Assembly (NCBI GenBank): GCA_013399115.1 | Contig: VXAA01000604.1 | Span: forward strand, 1,150,451-1,214,450 | DNA from: Anseranas semipalmata | Lineage: Eukaryota > Chordata > Aves > Anseriformes > Anseranatidae | Length of the DNA stretch: 64,000 nucleotides | Direction: 5' to 3' | Part shown: positions 49,801-61,349 of the stretch, one piece after another | Layout: the number at the start of each line of letters is the position of its first letter | How positions within the stretch are numbered: the stretch's first letter is position 1 | The notes under the pieces: generated by a model | The model's database searches: none | What the model was told of the DNA's origin: nothing | Seen by the model: only the letters and a program-made list of their open reading frames with translations | Translations under genes and position numbers: made by a program

Positions 49801-51385
49801 AGCGGACACGTGCAGGCTCCTGAGTCACCAGGCAGACACGTGCTGAATGCCAAGGAGGAGCTGTCAGTGCAGAGCGATGTTTCGGCTTCCTCTGTTTCAA
49901 GGATGGGCTGTGCTGTCAGGTGGGGGACAGGAGAGGGGAATCAGGAGACTGGGAGCACGCTGCCAAAATCAAGATAGCAGCTCAGCTGATGGCAGCTCTC
50001 ACATCAGCGGCTGGTGGCTGCGTGCGTCACAGTGCTGAGCCAAGTTCTCCTGCAGTCCCCTTCTCTGCGGGTCAGGCAGTCCTGCCAAGCTAAGCAAGTG
50101 TCAGCTTGGAAGGGTGAAATGTAGACTGTGAATATAAAGCTGGCTTTGGCACTTGCAGCTCCTTTTTCCCCATTCTTCCTCCTTCCTCCCATCTTCTGCT
50201 CCTTGTTAGATTCTAAGTGAGGAGCGTGCGTGGGTAATGAACAGGTGATTAGGTGAGATTTTAGTAAAAAGCAAGGTTAACTGAGGCTTGCAGGAAATGA
50301 CACAGCAATGTTAAGACGTCAAGTGGGATGAAGAGTGAGGCACTGGTATACGTGAGGGGCAAAACCTCATCTCACTTTGAACCAAACAGGTTAAGCTATC
50401 ATGGGATTCACTCCTGTAACCCCTCGTGGTGTGTGCTCAAAGCGAGGGGTTGCAGAGGCTGGTTTGGAGTCCTGCAAATGGTAGATGGACACGTATCTGC
50501 AGAGGTCACCTCAGGTGGAGCATCAGGAGCTTCCTAGAGGTGATATAGGCTAGCTTGGGAAAAGCTCTGATGTTGGTGTCTGGGGGTGGTGGATGCGCTG
50601 CTGTCTCAGCATCATTTCAAAGTAGGCTGTAGGATGTACTTGGACAAGGTTTTTGCAGTGGTTGGGTGAATCTTTTTCTTTTTGTCCAGCCTGTGTTATT
50701 TGGTTCCTTTCTCCACCCCCTTCCCCCCGCAGTCTTGCTGTAATGATCTGATGACAATTTACTTGCTTTCCATGCGATTTGAGCAAATAGCAGGATCATC
50801 GTTACCCTAGATGCTCTGGGTGAGGGTATTTCGCCTTCCCCCAGGGTACCCAGCCTCACTTACAGCTCTCGTTTAGCTTGTGTTTGTCCAAGTTGGGTTA
50901 AGCCTGGGAAAACTCAGAGGAAGGCTAACTGGGAAGAGCAGATCTCTTCCAAAACTGAAAGACCACTGGTGCCTCTATGACAAAATATTCTGCTTCTAGA
51001 GGAAATTCTGCTGGGGGGTAGTGGTCAGAGAGGGATGGAGGACAGTTTTTAGTGTTGGGGACAGTAATTGGTATTGCATGACCGGCAATACGTGTACGTG
51101 GCAGTGCTCAGGATCTCATTGTAAGGGATGGTGTGTGGCCCCAGGACAGAAGTGTGTGCCCGTGGCACTTTGCAGTCCTCCTGCAGGATGAGAGGCAGAG
51201 AAACAGCTGAGGTAGAACCAAAGTGGCAGCTTGTTGGACAGCAATGGGCAGCGTGCTGTGGTTTCCACTCACTGCTGCTGCTATTGACTTCACAGGCTGT
51301 GTGAAGATAATCTCAAAGGGGAAAGAGGGGCTGTGTGTTTTCCCTGACTTTGTGTGACGTGCTTTCTCATCTTCTCCCTCTGTAG

Positions 51386-51501
51386 TGAATTTGCCAAAGA
51401 ACGAGAGAGGGTAGAAAATCGTCGAGCTTTCCTGAAACTCCGTAGGCAACAGCAAATAGAACGGGAACTAAATGGATACTTGGAGTGGATCTTCAAAGCA
51501 G
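51386..51501 (+). CDS. CACNA1B: CACNA1B exon 8: proximal I-II linker and beta-subunit binding AID
   Basis: This 116-nt exon begins with the last base of the S6 Gly codon and encodes [20 protein letters not shown] followed by [18 protein letters not shown]. The stretch QQ.E..L.GY..WI is the alpha-interaction domain, the high-affinity site for the cytoplasmic Cav-beta subunit. QQIER within it is the QxxER motif tied in Cav2 channels to inhibition by G-protein beta-gamma. The helical segment before the AID connects S6 rigidly to the beta subunit. The last base starts the first Glu of exon 9, so the AID end is split by intron 8. The acceptor is TGTAG ending at 51385 and the donor is GTAAGG at 51502. 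YLEWIFKA agrees with Cav2.2 as I recall it, whereas Cav2.1 has YMEWISKA and Cav2.3 has YRAWIDKA. Confidence 0.97.
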
Positions 51502-54500
51502 GTAAGGAGAGACAGCTGATGTTGGTTCACGAGGGTGTGTGGCACGTAGAGCCTGGTGACGGCAAGGACAAGGGCCTGGAACTGGTTCTTGGCATTCCTG
51601 GCCATCAAAGACTGGACAGGGCCCAGCTAGCACTCGTTATTTTTGTTGGGCTTGTTCCTGAGCAGTCACACTAAAGTTATTCCAGAAGATCCCAGTTTGG
51701 TTAAGCAAAAATAAAGGAGTTGGGCCAACTTGCTTTATTGCTGAGATCAAAGCAATTGGTTTACTACAGTATAATACGAAAAGTAATACAGTGCCCAGTC
51801 TCCACGGTGGGGAAACTGTTGACTTACATGAGTCATTTATATTTTATTTATTTTCCACCACAGCTATTTTATAAGCCTCTCTTGCTATGATGGCAAAATA
51901 CACTGGAGTGTGATTTTTATGAGATACAAAGATGGCTTTCATGAAACTTACCCTGGCACATACTAACATTGCTTTATAACTATTATAACTGAACATTATA
52001 CTTTGTTGCAAGCAGCGATCAACTTGAACAAAGACCTAAAAGCTCTAATTTAACAAAAATAACAAGTTTTTCTTCTTATTGGATGGTAAAGATTACCCAT
52101 AACCCTTCTGTGTTATACAGTAGCTAATATATGTTGACATAACCACAGTGCAATTCATTAAGCATCAAGAAAACTTCTGGGGCTGATTCGCTTCCTTGCT
52201 TGCATTTCTGCAAAGTTTAAACATCTGAGTAATCTGAAAATGCCTTTTAAAATAATGGTGGGGAGAAAAAGAAGCTGTGGCTTCACAACCAGATTTTCAG
52301 GTGCTTTTCTAGGCAGGTCAGCTTCCTCTCTGTCAATTACAAATGGGGAAACTGAGGTCTGACACCATGTAGTGACTTGGTGGACATCAGCTGATGGGCC
52401 AGTGGCAGAACTGGCACTCCGTTGCAGCTGTGGGCTGGTGCTGCACCTTCGCTTCTGCTCTCTCCTCGGCGCTGCTCTGCCTCCGTGTGCCCTTCTGTGA
52501 GCCACCTGCCAGCAGGAAGGGGACTGCAGAAGCCTTCTCAGATGAGAGTGGCCTGGATGTGAGTTTTGACAACGTGGCCAGGGAGGAAGAAGACTGGAAT
52601 GTCAAATAGGAAGGCCTAGTGGCAGTTTATATGGTGGCTTGAACCCATTATTCCCCAGAGCACTATACTCAGTGACAATTGAGTGCCAATTGTATTGACT
52701 CTTAGTCACTGTGACTGTTCAACAGCAACTGCCCTCAATTAGGCAACCACACTTTATCTCCCCTTAATTCTGTGGTTCTGTAGGATTCAAGAAAAAAGGG
52801 CCATTTGCTTTCCTTTCCATTTAGAACTTATCTTCTCATTTGTTTACAGCTTTTTTTGCTACCCCAAATTCAAATTAATTAATGGTTTATCGGTTAGCTG
52901 GAGCAGAGTGCTGTGGTTCTGCCTTGGCTCTGCTGCCATCTTGCTTTTAAGGCTGTTGTGATTTCTTGGACTCTAAAACCTGTTTTCCCCATTAATAAAA
53001 TACAGATGAGAATTTCCTTGCAGGGATGGACAGATTACGTACCAATAAAAGCTATGAGGAGGCCATTAGCTGAACCTTCACGTCTGAAGGTTGAGGTGGA
53101 GAAGTTCCAAAACACACAGCCAGCCTCTGCTCCAAGCATTGAATCCCTGTGGGAATGGCTGGCTATTCTATTTCTGTGTCGCCAATGCCGTATAAATGCC
53201 ACATGAATATACAGTGAAGTTGCTCTGAAATGCTCATCTCTTTACTTTGTCTAATAACATAAGACCCAGAAGGTCTTACAGAACAAGCAAGTGTATGCAG
53301 AATAGCTGAGTCAGGGAATAATAAAAATATCCTATAAAGGCACTGTTAAAATACAATAGGAATTTAGAAAAAAGCTTCCTAGTACAGCTGAATAATAACA
53401 ATAATTAAAGTCAACTTAATGTTATTAAATCTTTAAATACAAAACATAGCACGAAGGCTAGACAAAAGAGAGAATCAAGTGTTTGGAATTCGGGCATTGA
53501 AATGTGGGACTGTGCAATCGATGGGGATTTCCCATTTTTTGAGGCCAGGATTTCAGCTATGACCACGTGCATGGTGAATTACCTGACTAGATCATGCCAC
53601 TCATCCTTGCCCAGGACTGTGTGTGTGGCAATGGCCAAAGCAAAGCAAAGTGCTTTGGAGGAAAACAAGCAGAACGGAGGTCACAGGATATGCAGCCTGC
53701 AACAGCCCCAGGCAGTGAGATGTTGTAAATTGCTTGCATAAATGAAAGAGCAAAAGCTCTTGGTGTTCTGCTCTAATGTAACTCTGGAGGTTTTTGTGTA
53801 TTATTCATGTAAATACCTAATTGTTTTTAAATCCTAGCATCCTTGACCTCAGTGAATCGTGTAGCAAGGAGTTCCACACATTAATAGTTGATTTGATTGA
53901 AGAAAAATGCTTTTTCTTGTTTTTAAATATGTTGTCTTTCTGCTGCAGTGGGAGGAAGAGCTCAGGAGTGTACTTGGTATTTCTTTTTATTACTTCTCAT
54001 TCTCTGCTGCATCTCTACCTTGTTTCACCTTACTTTTTCTCTGCTCTAGAGCATGCAGAGCCAATCTGCTTTCTCCTCTCTTTCCATGGAAGGCTCTCTG
54101 GTCTTCTGATATTTATAGTATCCATCCCTGAGCGTTTTGTCTGTTCATTTTTTCTTATTTATTTTTGATGCAAGGTAGGAAGAGTGGAAAACTGTTCCAG
54201 CAGTTCATAAAGGGGCATCTTAATACTTAACCTGGTTGGTTTTGCTCCGTAATGCTTTACATATTCTGAGTAGTTGCTGGATTTGAAGAGGAGGTTTCCT
54301 TGTTCTCAATATAGCGCTCAAGTTCTTACCTCAAGGGCTGGAACTGGTTTAGCACCAAGGAAAGTATCTGAATGACTAAAATCTTTCCTTCATCTGTACA
54401 CTACCTCCCATTTGTCAGCAATGATTTTAATTTAGCATTATGCTCATTATTTATTGACTGCTTTTGAGTGCCTTTAATGTTTCTTAGAGCCTTCTGTATT

Positions 54501-57500
54501 TGTAAAGTGAATAATGTTTTACCTCTTGATGTACGTGTTGCATTAAAAAGGTGGTTCTGATAAAATTTGGAGGTTGTTTACTATTAACCCCTTCTTATGC
54601 TGAAATTGTAGTTTGTTTAGTCCTCCATAAGAAAACAGTGGGTCTTTGTTTTCCACTTCTTAAATGCTGTCTGGCTTGATCATGTTCCAGACCTGGTCTA
54701 ATGACTTGGTGTAATAGACTTTTGTGTTGTAAGAGTGGAACTCTTCAATAGCCTGGCCCTTAGGTAACTGACTTCACATTTTCCCTTTTTTCTAGGGGTA
54801 CTTTTAATTTTTTCCAGTGGTAAAATAAAGTTATAAAAAGGAAGAAAATGTTAATAAGAAGAGCTGGTGAAGTAATCAAGGAGGTACCTTGGCACAGCTA
54901 AAATATTTTGGTGCCAACTCACTGCTGATAAATCACCAGAAGTGCAGCTATGGTTGCAACTGAAGCAAACGTAGCTCAGGCTATTTTAAATGTGGATTGT
55001 TTAATATAGTCAGCAGTGTATCTGCTTGAGGGATCTATACCAAGGTGTTTTAAACAGTGATATCTCTAATGGGTGACTACTTGTCTGAGTTGTACTTAAT
55101 ACAGGAGGCCTTAATTGATGGAGTGCTTAATAAATGCTTTCTGTAGTGAAGGGTTGGGAACAAAGGAGACAATTGTAACATAGCTAATGTGCTGAAGTGC
55201 TGAATTTAGACATTCATGACTTAAAACAAAAAGTCACCCCCTGTCCAACCAGTTTCCTTAGAGGTTGAATTGGCTTTCTTGAAATAGGATCATACAAAGG
55301 TCAGGTATGAAGATTTTAAACGTGTTTCTTGTGTGCATGTTAAAGAACGAAGACATAGGATAGTCAGGAGAGATGACATTTTTCAAATGAAGTAACAGGA
55401 GATTGCATGTAAAATTTCTATATATGTTTATCATGAAGCCAAGACAAAGCATGGGAAATTGTTACTCAGTGGAGTCTTTTTGGAGATGTTGTGAGCAAAT
55501 GTCCTGTTGCCCCGTATGATTTGAAAACCTGGAGGTGTCTTCAAAGCAGTAGGATGCTTGGTGGTGTGAGTTTCAGGTCAGAAGCAATGATTAAATCGTG
55601 ATTTCTTGCTTCTCGCAGAATTTAGGCCAGAAATTTATATGGTAATTGGCATGCCAAACCCTTAAGTGTTGACTGGCTGTATTAGTTAGAAGCAAACTGT
55701 ACGGCTCATTTAGAAATGGACCTGTAATCCGAACTTTAATCTCAAAGAATGAAGTCAATTATCTACTTTTAGCAAATTGTTTAAAAAGACCAACTCTTCT
55801 CGCTGCTGAAAGACAGTGGACAGAGGTGCAAAAAGCTTCACACCATGTACTCCTCTAGGCACGAGCCAACCGTTCTCACCAAACACCGCTTCTTCAGTTC
55901 GACCAATGTCAAATAAGGTCTTGCTGGTGATCAGCGGCCCTGTCCTGTCCCACCTGCTGTGTGTCAGGGCAGGGTTGCTCTTTGTTTCATGTTTTCTTTT
56001 GGCTCCACACAAAAGTAGTAGCAAGTCAGTTTGAAGTCGTGCCTTTCAGAGGAATTAAGAAGCGGTGAAGCCAAGCAATGTAATCCATGCAAATGATTTT
56101 GCCACCGCTGCTTTCCCTGTTAAACTCCTCAGAACTATAGCAACTGTTAGGTTGTCGTGCTGCATTTCAAATGGAGAGTGGAGAACTAGAAGTTCTCTGC
56201 AAAGAGTAAAGAGCTTATAAGCCCACAAATATTCTTTTGAGGGCGCTTCTCTTATCTTACAAGGACATGCATCATTTTGAAAACACTTTGCTCAGAGACT
56301 GGAATTCTTTCTGTTTAGAGCTAATCAAGTTGCCTGTCTTCTACATTTTAATTCTTTCCCAGTCCATCTCTTTCACACAGCACTGATTCCGGGCATTTCT
56401 TCTGGAGTAAGCAGGCTTTGGGAATGGGTTTAACCTCTCTCTTCCAGCTGACTGTAACACGAATGCCATTCCTTGACACAACAAAGCTTTATGAACCTCA
56501 GGCTTCAGCTTTCTGTAGAAGAAACATAGCAACGAGCCCTTGACACAGCTGGGAAAAGTAAGCTACATCCATGAAAAATGGCAGCAACATGCATGAGGTG
56601 GCCAGAGAGGATAATTGCTAGACAGACAAATTAGAGTCCCCTGTGCGAGTGTGATGGCTTTCTCTAAGGGATGCATTTTTATCCACTTTTTCTATTTAAC
56701 AAGTTTGAAGCTTCAATGGTTAAATTCATTTTTTTAAAAACTTCTGTAGCCTGTTTAAAGTGAGTTATTTGCTGTAATACTCTTCTTTTGAGCTCATGAT
56801 GTCCTGTCTCCCCATGTCAAAGAGAAGGGCACCATGTTACTCTGCTGCTCTGCCTGTTTTGCTCTGCTGGCCAGTTCTTCAGTATGAGATGACTACCATT
56901 GTTTCCAGGCCTGTTGTGTGCTCAGTGTTGTTAGTACTTAATGACCAGCAATTAATCTTACTGCTGAGACACCTCTCACTCTGATATCCTAGTGAAGGCC
57001 CTGTGCCTCTGCTTGGAGGCTAGAAGTTGCTGATCTGATCCCGTGTCTTTGTGGAATATTTCTTCTAATGGAGAGGTACTATTGTTTGGAGGTTTTTCAG
57101 GCTTCCTAATTATCTTCTGCCAGTCTCTGCTACAGCGATGACTAAAGGCAGTGCAACTTCTGAGCCTCTGCTGAGGATGCTGCATGGTTTAAAAAAAAAA
57201 AATCCTGGTAATGATGTGATTTCTTTCTGCTGAGTTATCTTATAAGCAGGCTTTAAAAACCCTATGAAGCCCAACTGGGGTGGAGGTGGTCCTTCAGTTC
57301 TTCAGAGGATACAAGGGGGATGGGAGTGACTGTCGAGGGAGAGAAGTAGGGAGCAAGGATGGAGGAGAGAGACTTAAGGCAATTGCAGGGGTGAGACTTG
57401 GGTTTTGGTTATTTTAAAGTGTCAGCGTGGAAGAGGTATGTCTGTGGAGGGAGATCTGTTTGGGGATCATCATGGGGCCCTGAATTTGGGGCAAAGACTC

Positions 57501-60500
57501 TGCTGGTCCGCAGAGTTCTCTCAAGACTGTGTACTTGTAGGTGAAAGTACACTGATATCAAATTGTCACTTATAAATTCAGATGTCCCACTGGCATTTAT
57601 CATCCTGGTTTCTGAAACCTTAATGTGTCTAAACCTGTCATCGGTCTGGCCGTGTGGTCACAGGAACATCAGATGGCATCAGGACACCATTGCAAATCAT
57701 GATGTTCATACAGTTCACAGGCCCCAGAGGTGATTTGGAGGCTCAGGATTGTTCTTCAGCTGCTGCATAAAGAGCAGTGAAGAGCCATGGCAAATTATTA
57801 CAGGAACATACCAAACATGAGGCCACTCAGAGACAGGGAAAAATAATAATCTGTTTTCCTGTGCAGTCAGAGATCTCTGAAATGAACAAATACAGTGATT
57901 TTCTCCCTGCACTGGTACAAATCAAGCACAGTATTGAGCTTCCACCTGAGCAAATGGCCTTTCTTTACTGGAGTGTTTTAAATATTTTTTAACAAGACAT
58001 GATTGAAGCCAACAGCTCTCAGATCATTGACCAGTAAGCGTGCTGGGTCTGGCTGAGATCTTCCTTAGGCAGACATCTCTCCTGCATTGTCCCCTACCGG
58101 GTGTAGCCCCAAAGAAAAGCTGCCTGCCTGCTGACCTCTGCTAGCTCATTACTTCCATTGCACACAACCTGTGTGGCAATGTCTGCTCCCTGCAGTCCCG
58201 CAGGGTAGCTTGGATTAGTCCATCTAATTACCAAATGCAGTCTGAAATTCAGCTTCTCTCTGGGAGCGGCAGAATAGCTTCTCTGGGACGTGCTCGCCTT
58301 CCTGTGCTTGTTCTTTGTCGCAAGACCTAAACACGCGTTCCAGTCCAAATGGTTGTGAATTATCACTGCAACTTGCTAGCATGTAGCACGGGAAAACAAA
58401 ACCCATCTGTGTTGTGCAGAGGAGCACAGGGCGGAGAAGCCCAACACCCTAAGGACTGCACACACACCCCAAAACAGTGCAGACATGTCTGCGTGGCACT
58501 ATCTGGTACTGAGAACTGGACTCGTTTTTATGCACAGTCCTGTGCAACAGTGTGGGTGTACTGCCCATTTCAGATGTAACATACAGCTCTTTAAATCACA
58601 CTTCGTGAACAATGCAGGTTTTAAAAAATCTATAGGAAAATGTCTGCTGTATTAGCATCTTGAGCTCATACTTCTGCCAGCACAGGGTTGCTTTGTGTTT
58701 CACGTTTGCAGACCCTTTGTCCAGCTGCCTTTGGGAAGGGGCCATCTTATCTAACCATCCCTTCTGTTTTACAGCAGTCATATTCATTATTAATTGTCAT
58801 TAACTGCGTTTAACTCCTTCTGTAATTTTAACCTCAGAATACCAGTACAGCTTTTCCTTAGGCAAGACTTCAGAAGTACCTTTTGGTTTTGAGGTTTGAG
58901 AGAGACAGTTCTTGAACTAAAAGAGCCCATTTTAGTTGTCTGACTTAAGGAGCCTCAGAAAACACCTGAATTGCATTGTTTTCATGTTTTTGGTTTTTTT
59001 TTTTTTGAAGGATTTCGTGCTTTTTAAAGTGCAGATTTATAGCTCACCTGACATTTTTGACCCTCTCTCAGCACCATTGATTTCCTCCCCCCCTTCTGTG
59101 GCTTTGGTGCGTTAGTTTGCATTTTCTTTTGTTTTCCATTGCTTGGGTTTCTGGTCTTCCTCAGTCCTGAATATTATTTTCCAGCCTTCTCAATTTGCTG
59201 TCTTATTAAAGTATCATTCACTCTCTCTCTCCCCCAGATGATTAATAAAGAGATTATATAAGACTTGTGTGGTCGTGCTGATCCCTCCAGTATTCCTCCA
59301 GACAGCTCTTTCAGCTTCACACTTTGATGTTTGGCTGTGGTTTGCTTTTATTTTTTTAGTTAGTGTTCCATCTAGGCTGGTTTAAATGGACTTTTAAGCA
59401 AAGTTTTGTAGGAATGCAGTATCAGATATTTTAGTAAGATCCCAAATTACATCTATGCCAAACATAAGAAAGAATTTGTCATTTTTAATAATACAAGGAA
59501 GTGTACAGTTTATCAGCTGCCAATTCAATTCCTCGTATGTTTTAAATTGTCCTTTACAAAATCCTTACATAATTTTACAGCAGCAAGCTAAAATCTGCAG
59601 TTCAGGCCATATGAACCGTAAGGTTTGAAGTATTGGTGCAGCGTGGTGTGCTGCAAATTGACTTGGGTGATGACATTTGCGTTGTGAAACCTCAGGAAAT
59701 TTGGTCTTCTTTCACACAGATAGCAGTGAGTCAGTTTTGTTTGGGGGTGTGTGTGTGTTTTTTCAATGCTCTCTGAATTTTTGTACTGTAGGAAAGTATA
59801 AAGTCATATTCTGGAGATGAGTTATACATCAATGGAGAACTGATGGTGCCATCTCACATGCGTTGCAGTTTGAACTGCGCTAGCCTGAACTCTGCTATGG
59901 CAACTTTGCTGTGGATTTTATTTGGACAAAGATTTGACCTGATGGCTCTTTGGTGACATTCTGTCCCCTGCGATGCGGCACAGCTGATGTGTGCCACAGC
60001 CTCACTTGGGTTACCCTGTGCCATGAGACACAGATCCTTTTCCCCTGGGTTAAGTCCTGGTCTTATTGATGGAGACATAAATGTGGCCATGGGTGTAGAG
60101 CATCTTCACTCCTTGGTGTCTCCACGGTGGCTGGACATGAGGGACCATCCTCTGGCTTGTGGAGACCTGTGGCCTCGCTTGGAGCTGCAGGAAGCTTCTC
60201 GCTCTACAGAAATTTGTTGTGGATGGTAGCTCAGTAAAGGAACTGGAGTGGATGGCTCGTTGTGAAAAGGGAGGTAATGGAGGAAGTGCTTAAGTCTTCA
60301 GGTGGTTTGTTTAACCTCCTTCCCTGTACAAGAGGGGCACAGGGCAAGAAACAGCTCTGTGAACCATCCCTTCCTCCACAGGCTTGGTGTAACTGGGTGG
60401 CACAACGGGATAAGGCTGATGGCAGCTGGGACGGATGTCTGCTGCACCCAGCTCAGCTGGTTTTAGAGTGGGGACGTGATAAATTTGAGGCTGAGCCTGG

Positions 60501-60518
60501 CTGTTTTTCCTCTTACAG
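51502..60518 (+). other. CACNA1B: Intron 8 of CACNA1B (9,017 bp)
   Basis: The intron runs from GTAAGG to TCTTACAG. It is fairly AT-rich, with A and T runs at 57191 and 58994 and a short GT stretch near 59747. I see no interspersed repeat, RNA gene or exon-like segment. It separates the AID-coding exon 8 from the small exon 9. Confidence 0.85.
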
Positions 60519-60575
60519 AGGAGGTCATGCTGGCTGAGGAAGACAAGAACGCAGAAGAGAAGTCTCCTCTGGACG
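60519..60575 (+). CDS. CACNA1B: CACNA1B exon 9: I-II linker just after the AID
   Basis: This 57-nt exon encodes EEVMLAEEDKNAEEKSPLD and ends one base into the next codon. It follows directly on the AID helix and is strongly acidic. The residues EEVMLAEED.NAEEKSPLD fit Cav2.2; Cav2.1 (EEVILAEDETDGEQ) and Cav2.3 (EEVMLAEENKNAGTS) differ as I recall them, so this exon is one of the two that fix the paralogue. The acceptor is TCTTACAG ending at 60518 and the donor is GTAGGT at 60576. It can splice in frame either to exon 10 at 63294 (G|TG gives Val) or to the candidate cassette at 61275 (G|GG gives Gly). It is too small to appear as a stand-alone ORF. Confidence 0.95.
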
Positions 60576-61274
60576 GTAGGTCGTTTTGCTGTGCAGTTTT
60601 CCTCCCGCAACACACGAGAGGTTCACCTGCTGTGCGCTGACATGGCTTTCTGCTGCAACCAGGAGGGTGTGAGGAACACGCTCTTGCATGCACTTGGAAT
60701 AAGTCGGCCTAAAGAGTCCCTTCTCCCGTACCGGGCCTTTTTGAGGTTGCAGGTGGATGATGAGCAGTTATGTGACACCACTCTGGGATGGGGATCTGCC
60801 CTCGGGGTAGGTCGGTCCCTACGCTGCCTGGGGGACCGCAGCGTGGCAGGGCACCCGCCCCACGCAGGGGCGGCTGTGCCTGGGGATAGGCCGCAGGGCG
60901 GATGCCAGAAGAGAAATGCGCTGACCGAGGGAAGGCAGGGCTCTGAACCAAGGTTTCCAAATGGATTCGACAAAGAGACTAAGACCCCTGTTACCTGTAA
61001 GCAGTAAGACATAACAGGGTGTGGTGATCCTATCTTCCGACGTGTGACCCTAGCGTGTCAGGCCGGCTGGAGCTTTGGACACAGTGCAGCGAGGGCGCGG
61101 GGCCCGCTCTCCCTGTGCCTCGAGGCCGATGAGCTCTTAGGATGCGACAGTCAAAGTTCAGTTAAAGATTCTTCCCTCTCCCTTTTCTGACCATCTTTCG
61201 TCCTCCCATGTCTCCTCCTTTCCCCTCCCCTCCCTTTCCCCCCTCTTTTTTTTTCTCCTCCCATTCACTGTCAG
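60576..61274 (+). other. CACNA1B: Intron 9, part upstream of the candidate cassette (699 bp)
   Basis: This part is GC-rich in 60780-61140 with scattered CpG, then switches to a long pyrimidine tract before the cassette acceptor. A TGCATG element lies at 60685-60690, about 110 nt after exon 9. Confidence 0.8.
61169..61273 (+). promoter_or_regulatory. Extended AG-free pyrimidine tract before the cassette exon
   Basis: No AG dinucleotide occurs between 61168 and the acceptor at 61273-61274, and 61211-61262 is 52 uninterrupted pyrimidines mixing C-runs, CTCC blocks and T9. A TTCTGAC sequence with a candidate branch-point A at 61190 lies about 84 nt from the acceptor, much further than the usual 20-40 nt. 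Long AG-exclusion zones with distant branch points and PTB-type CU-rich tracts are known marks of regulated exons. Actual binding is inference. Confidence 0.6.
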
Positions 61275-61349
61275 GGAGGGCCGCCTCGGAAGGGCCGATT
61301 CAACAAGGCACGGCACCGGCAGAGACTAGCAGCGGCAGCAGCTACAACA
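61275..61349 (+). CDS. CACNA1B: Candidate alternative cassette exon in the Cav2.2 I-II linker (75 nt, 25 aa)
   Basis: This open 75-nt segment has an acceptor CAG at 61272-61274 and a strong donor GTGAGT at 61350. Joined to exon 9 it reads GRAASEGPIQQG, then TAPAETSSGSSYN, and the last base A pairs with TG of exon 10 to give Met in place of Val. The frame is kept on both sides with no stop, so inclusion adds a net 25 residues rich in Ser, Thr, Gly and Ala between the AID and the rest of the I-II loop. The other nearby AG (GGAG at 61278) would give 71 nt and break the frame. The linker there controls beta-subunit and G-protein effects. I recall a report of chick sensory-neuron N-type channel variants with a short I-II loop insert, but cannot confirm it is this sequence. 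There is no transcript evidence here. Confidence 0.72.

Larger units (their letters stand above)
36802..51385 (+). other. CACNA1B: Intron 7 of CACNA1B (14,584 bp)
   Basis: The intron runs from GTAAGA to TCTGTAG. It contains a TTTA repeat near 37213, a T-rich tract with interspersed G at 41005-41045, a T run at 45361, the CpG island at 46310-46620, a CT-rich stretch after it, and an inverted repeat with poly(A) signals on both strands at 46773-46808. No other gene is supported. Confidence 0.85.

Noticed and set aside
61278..61349. Use of the AG at 61277-61278 as cassette acceptor
   Set aside because: It would give a 71-nt exon and break the reading frame; the CAG at 61272-61274 keeps it.
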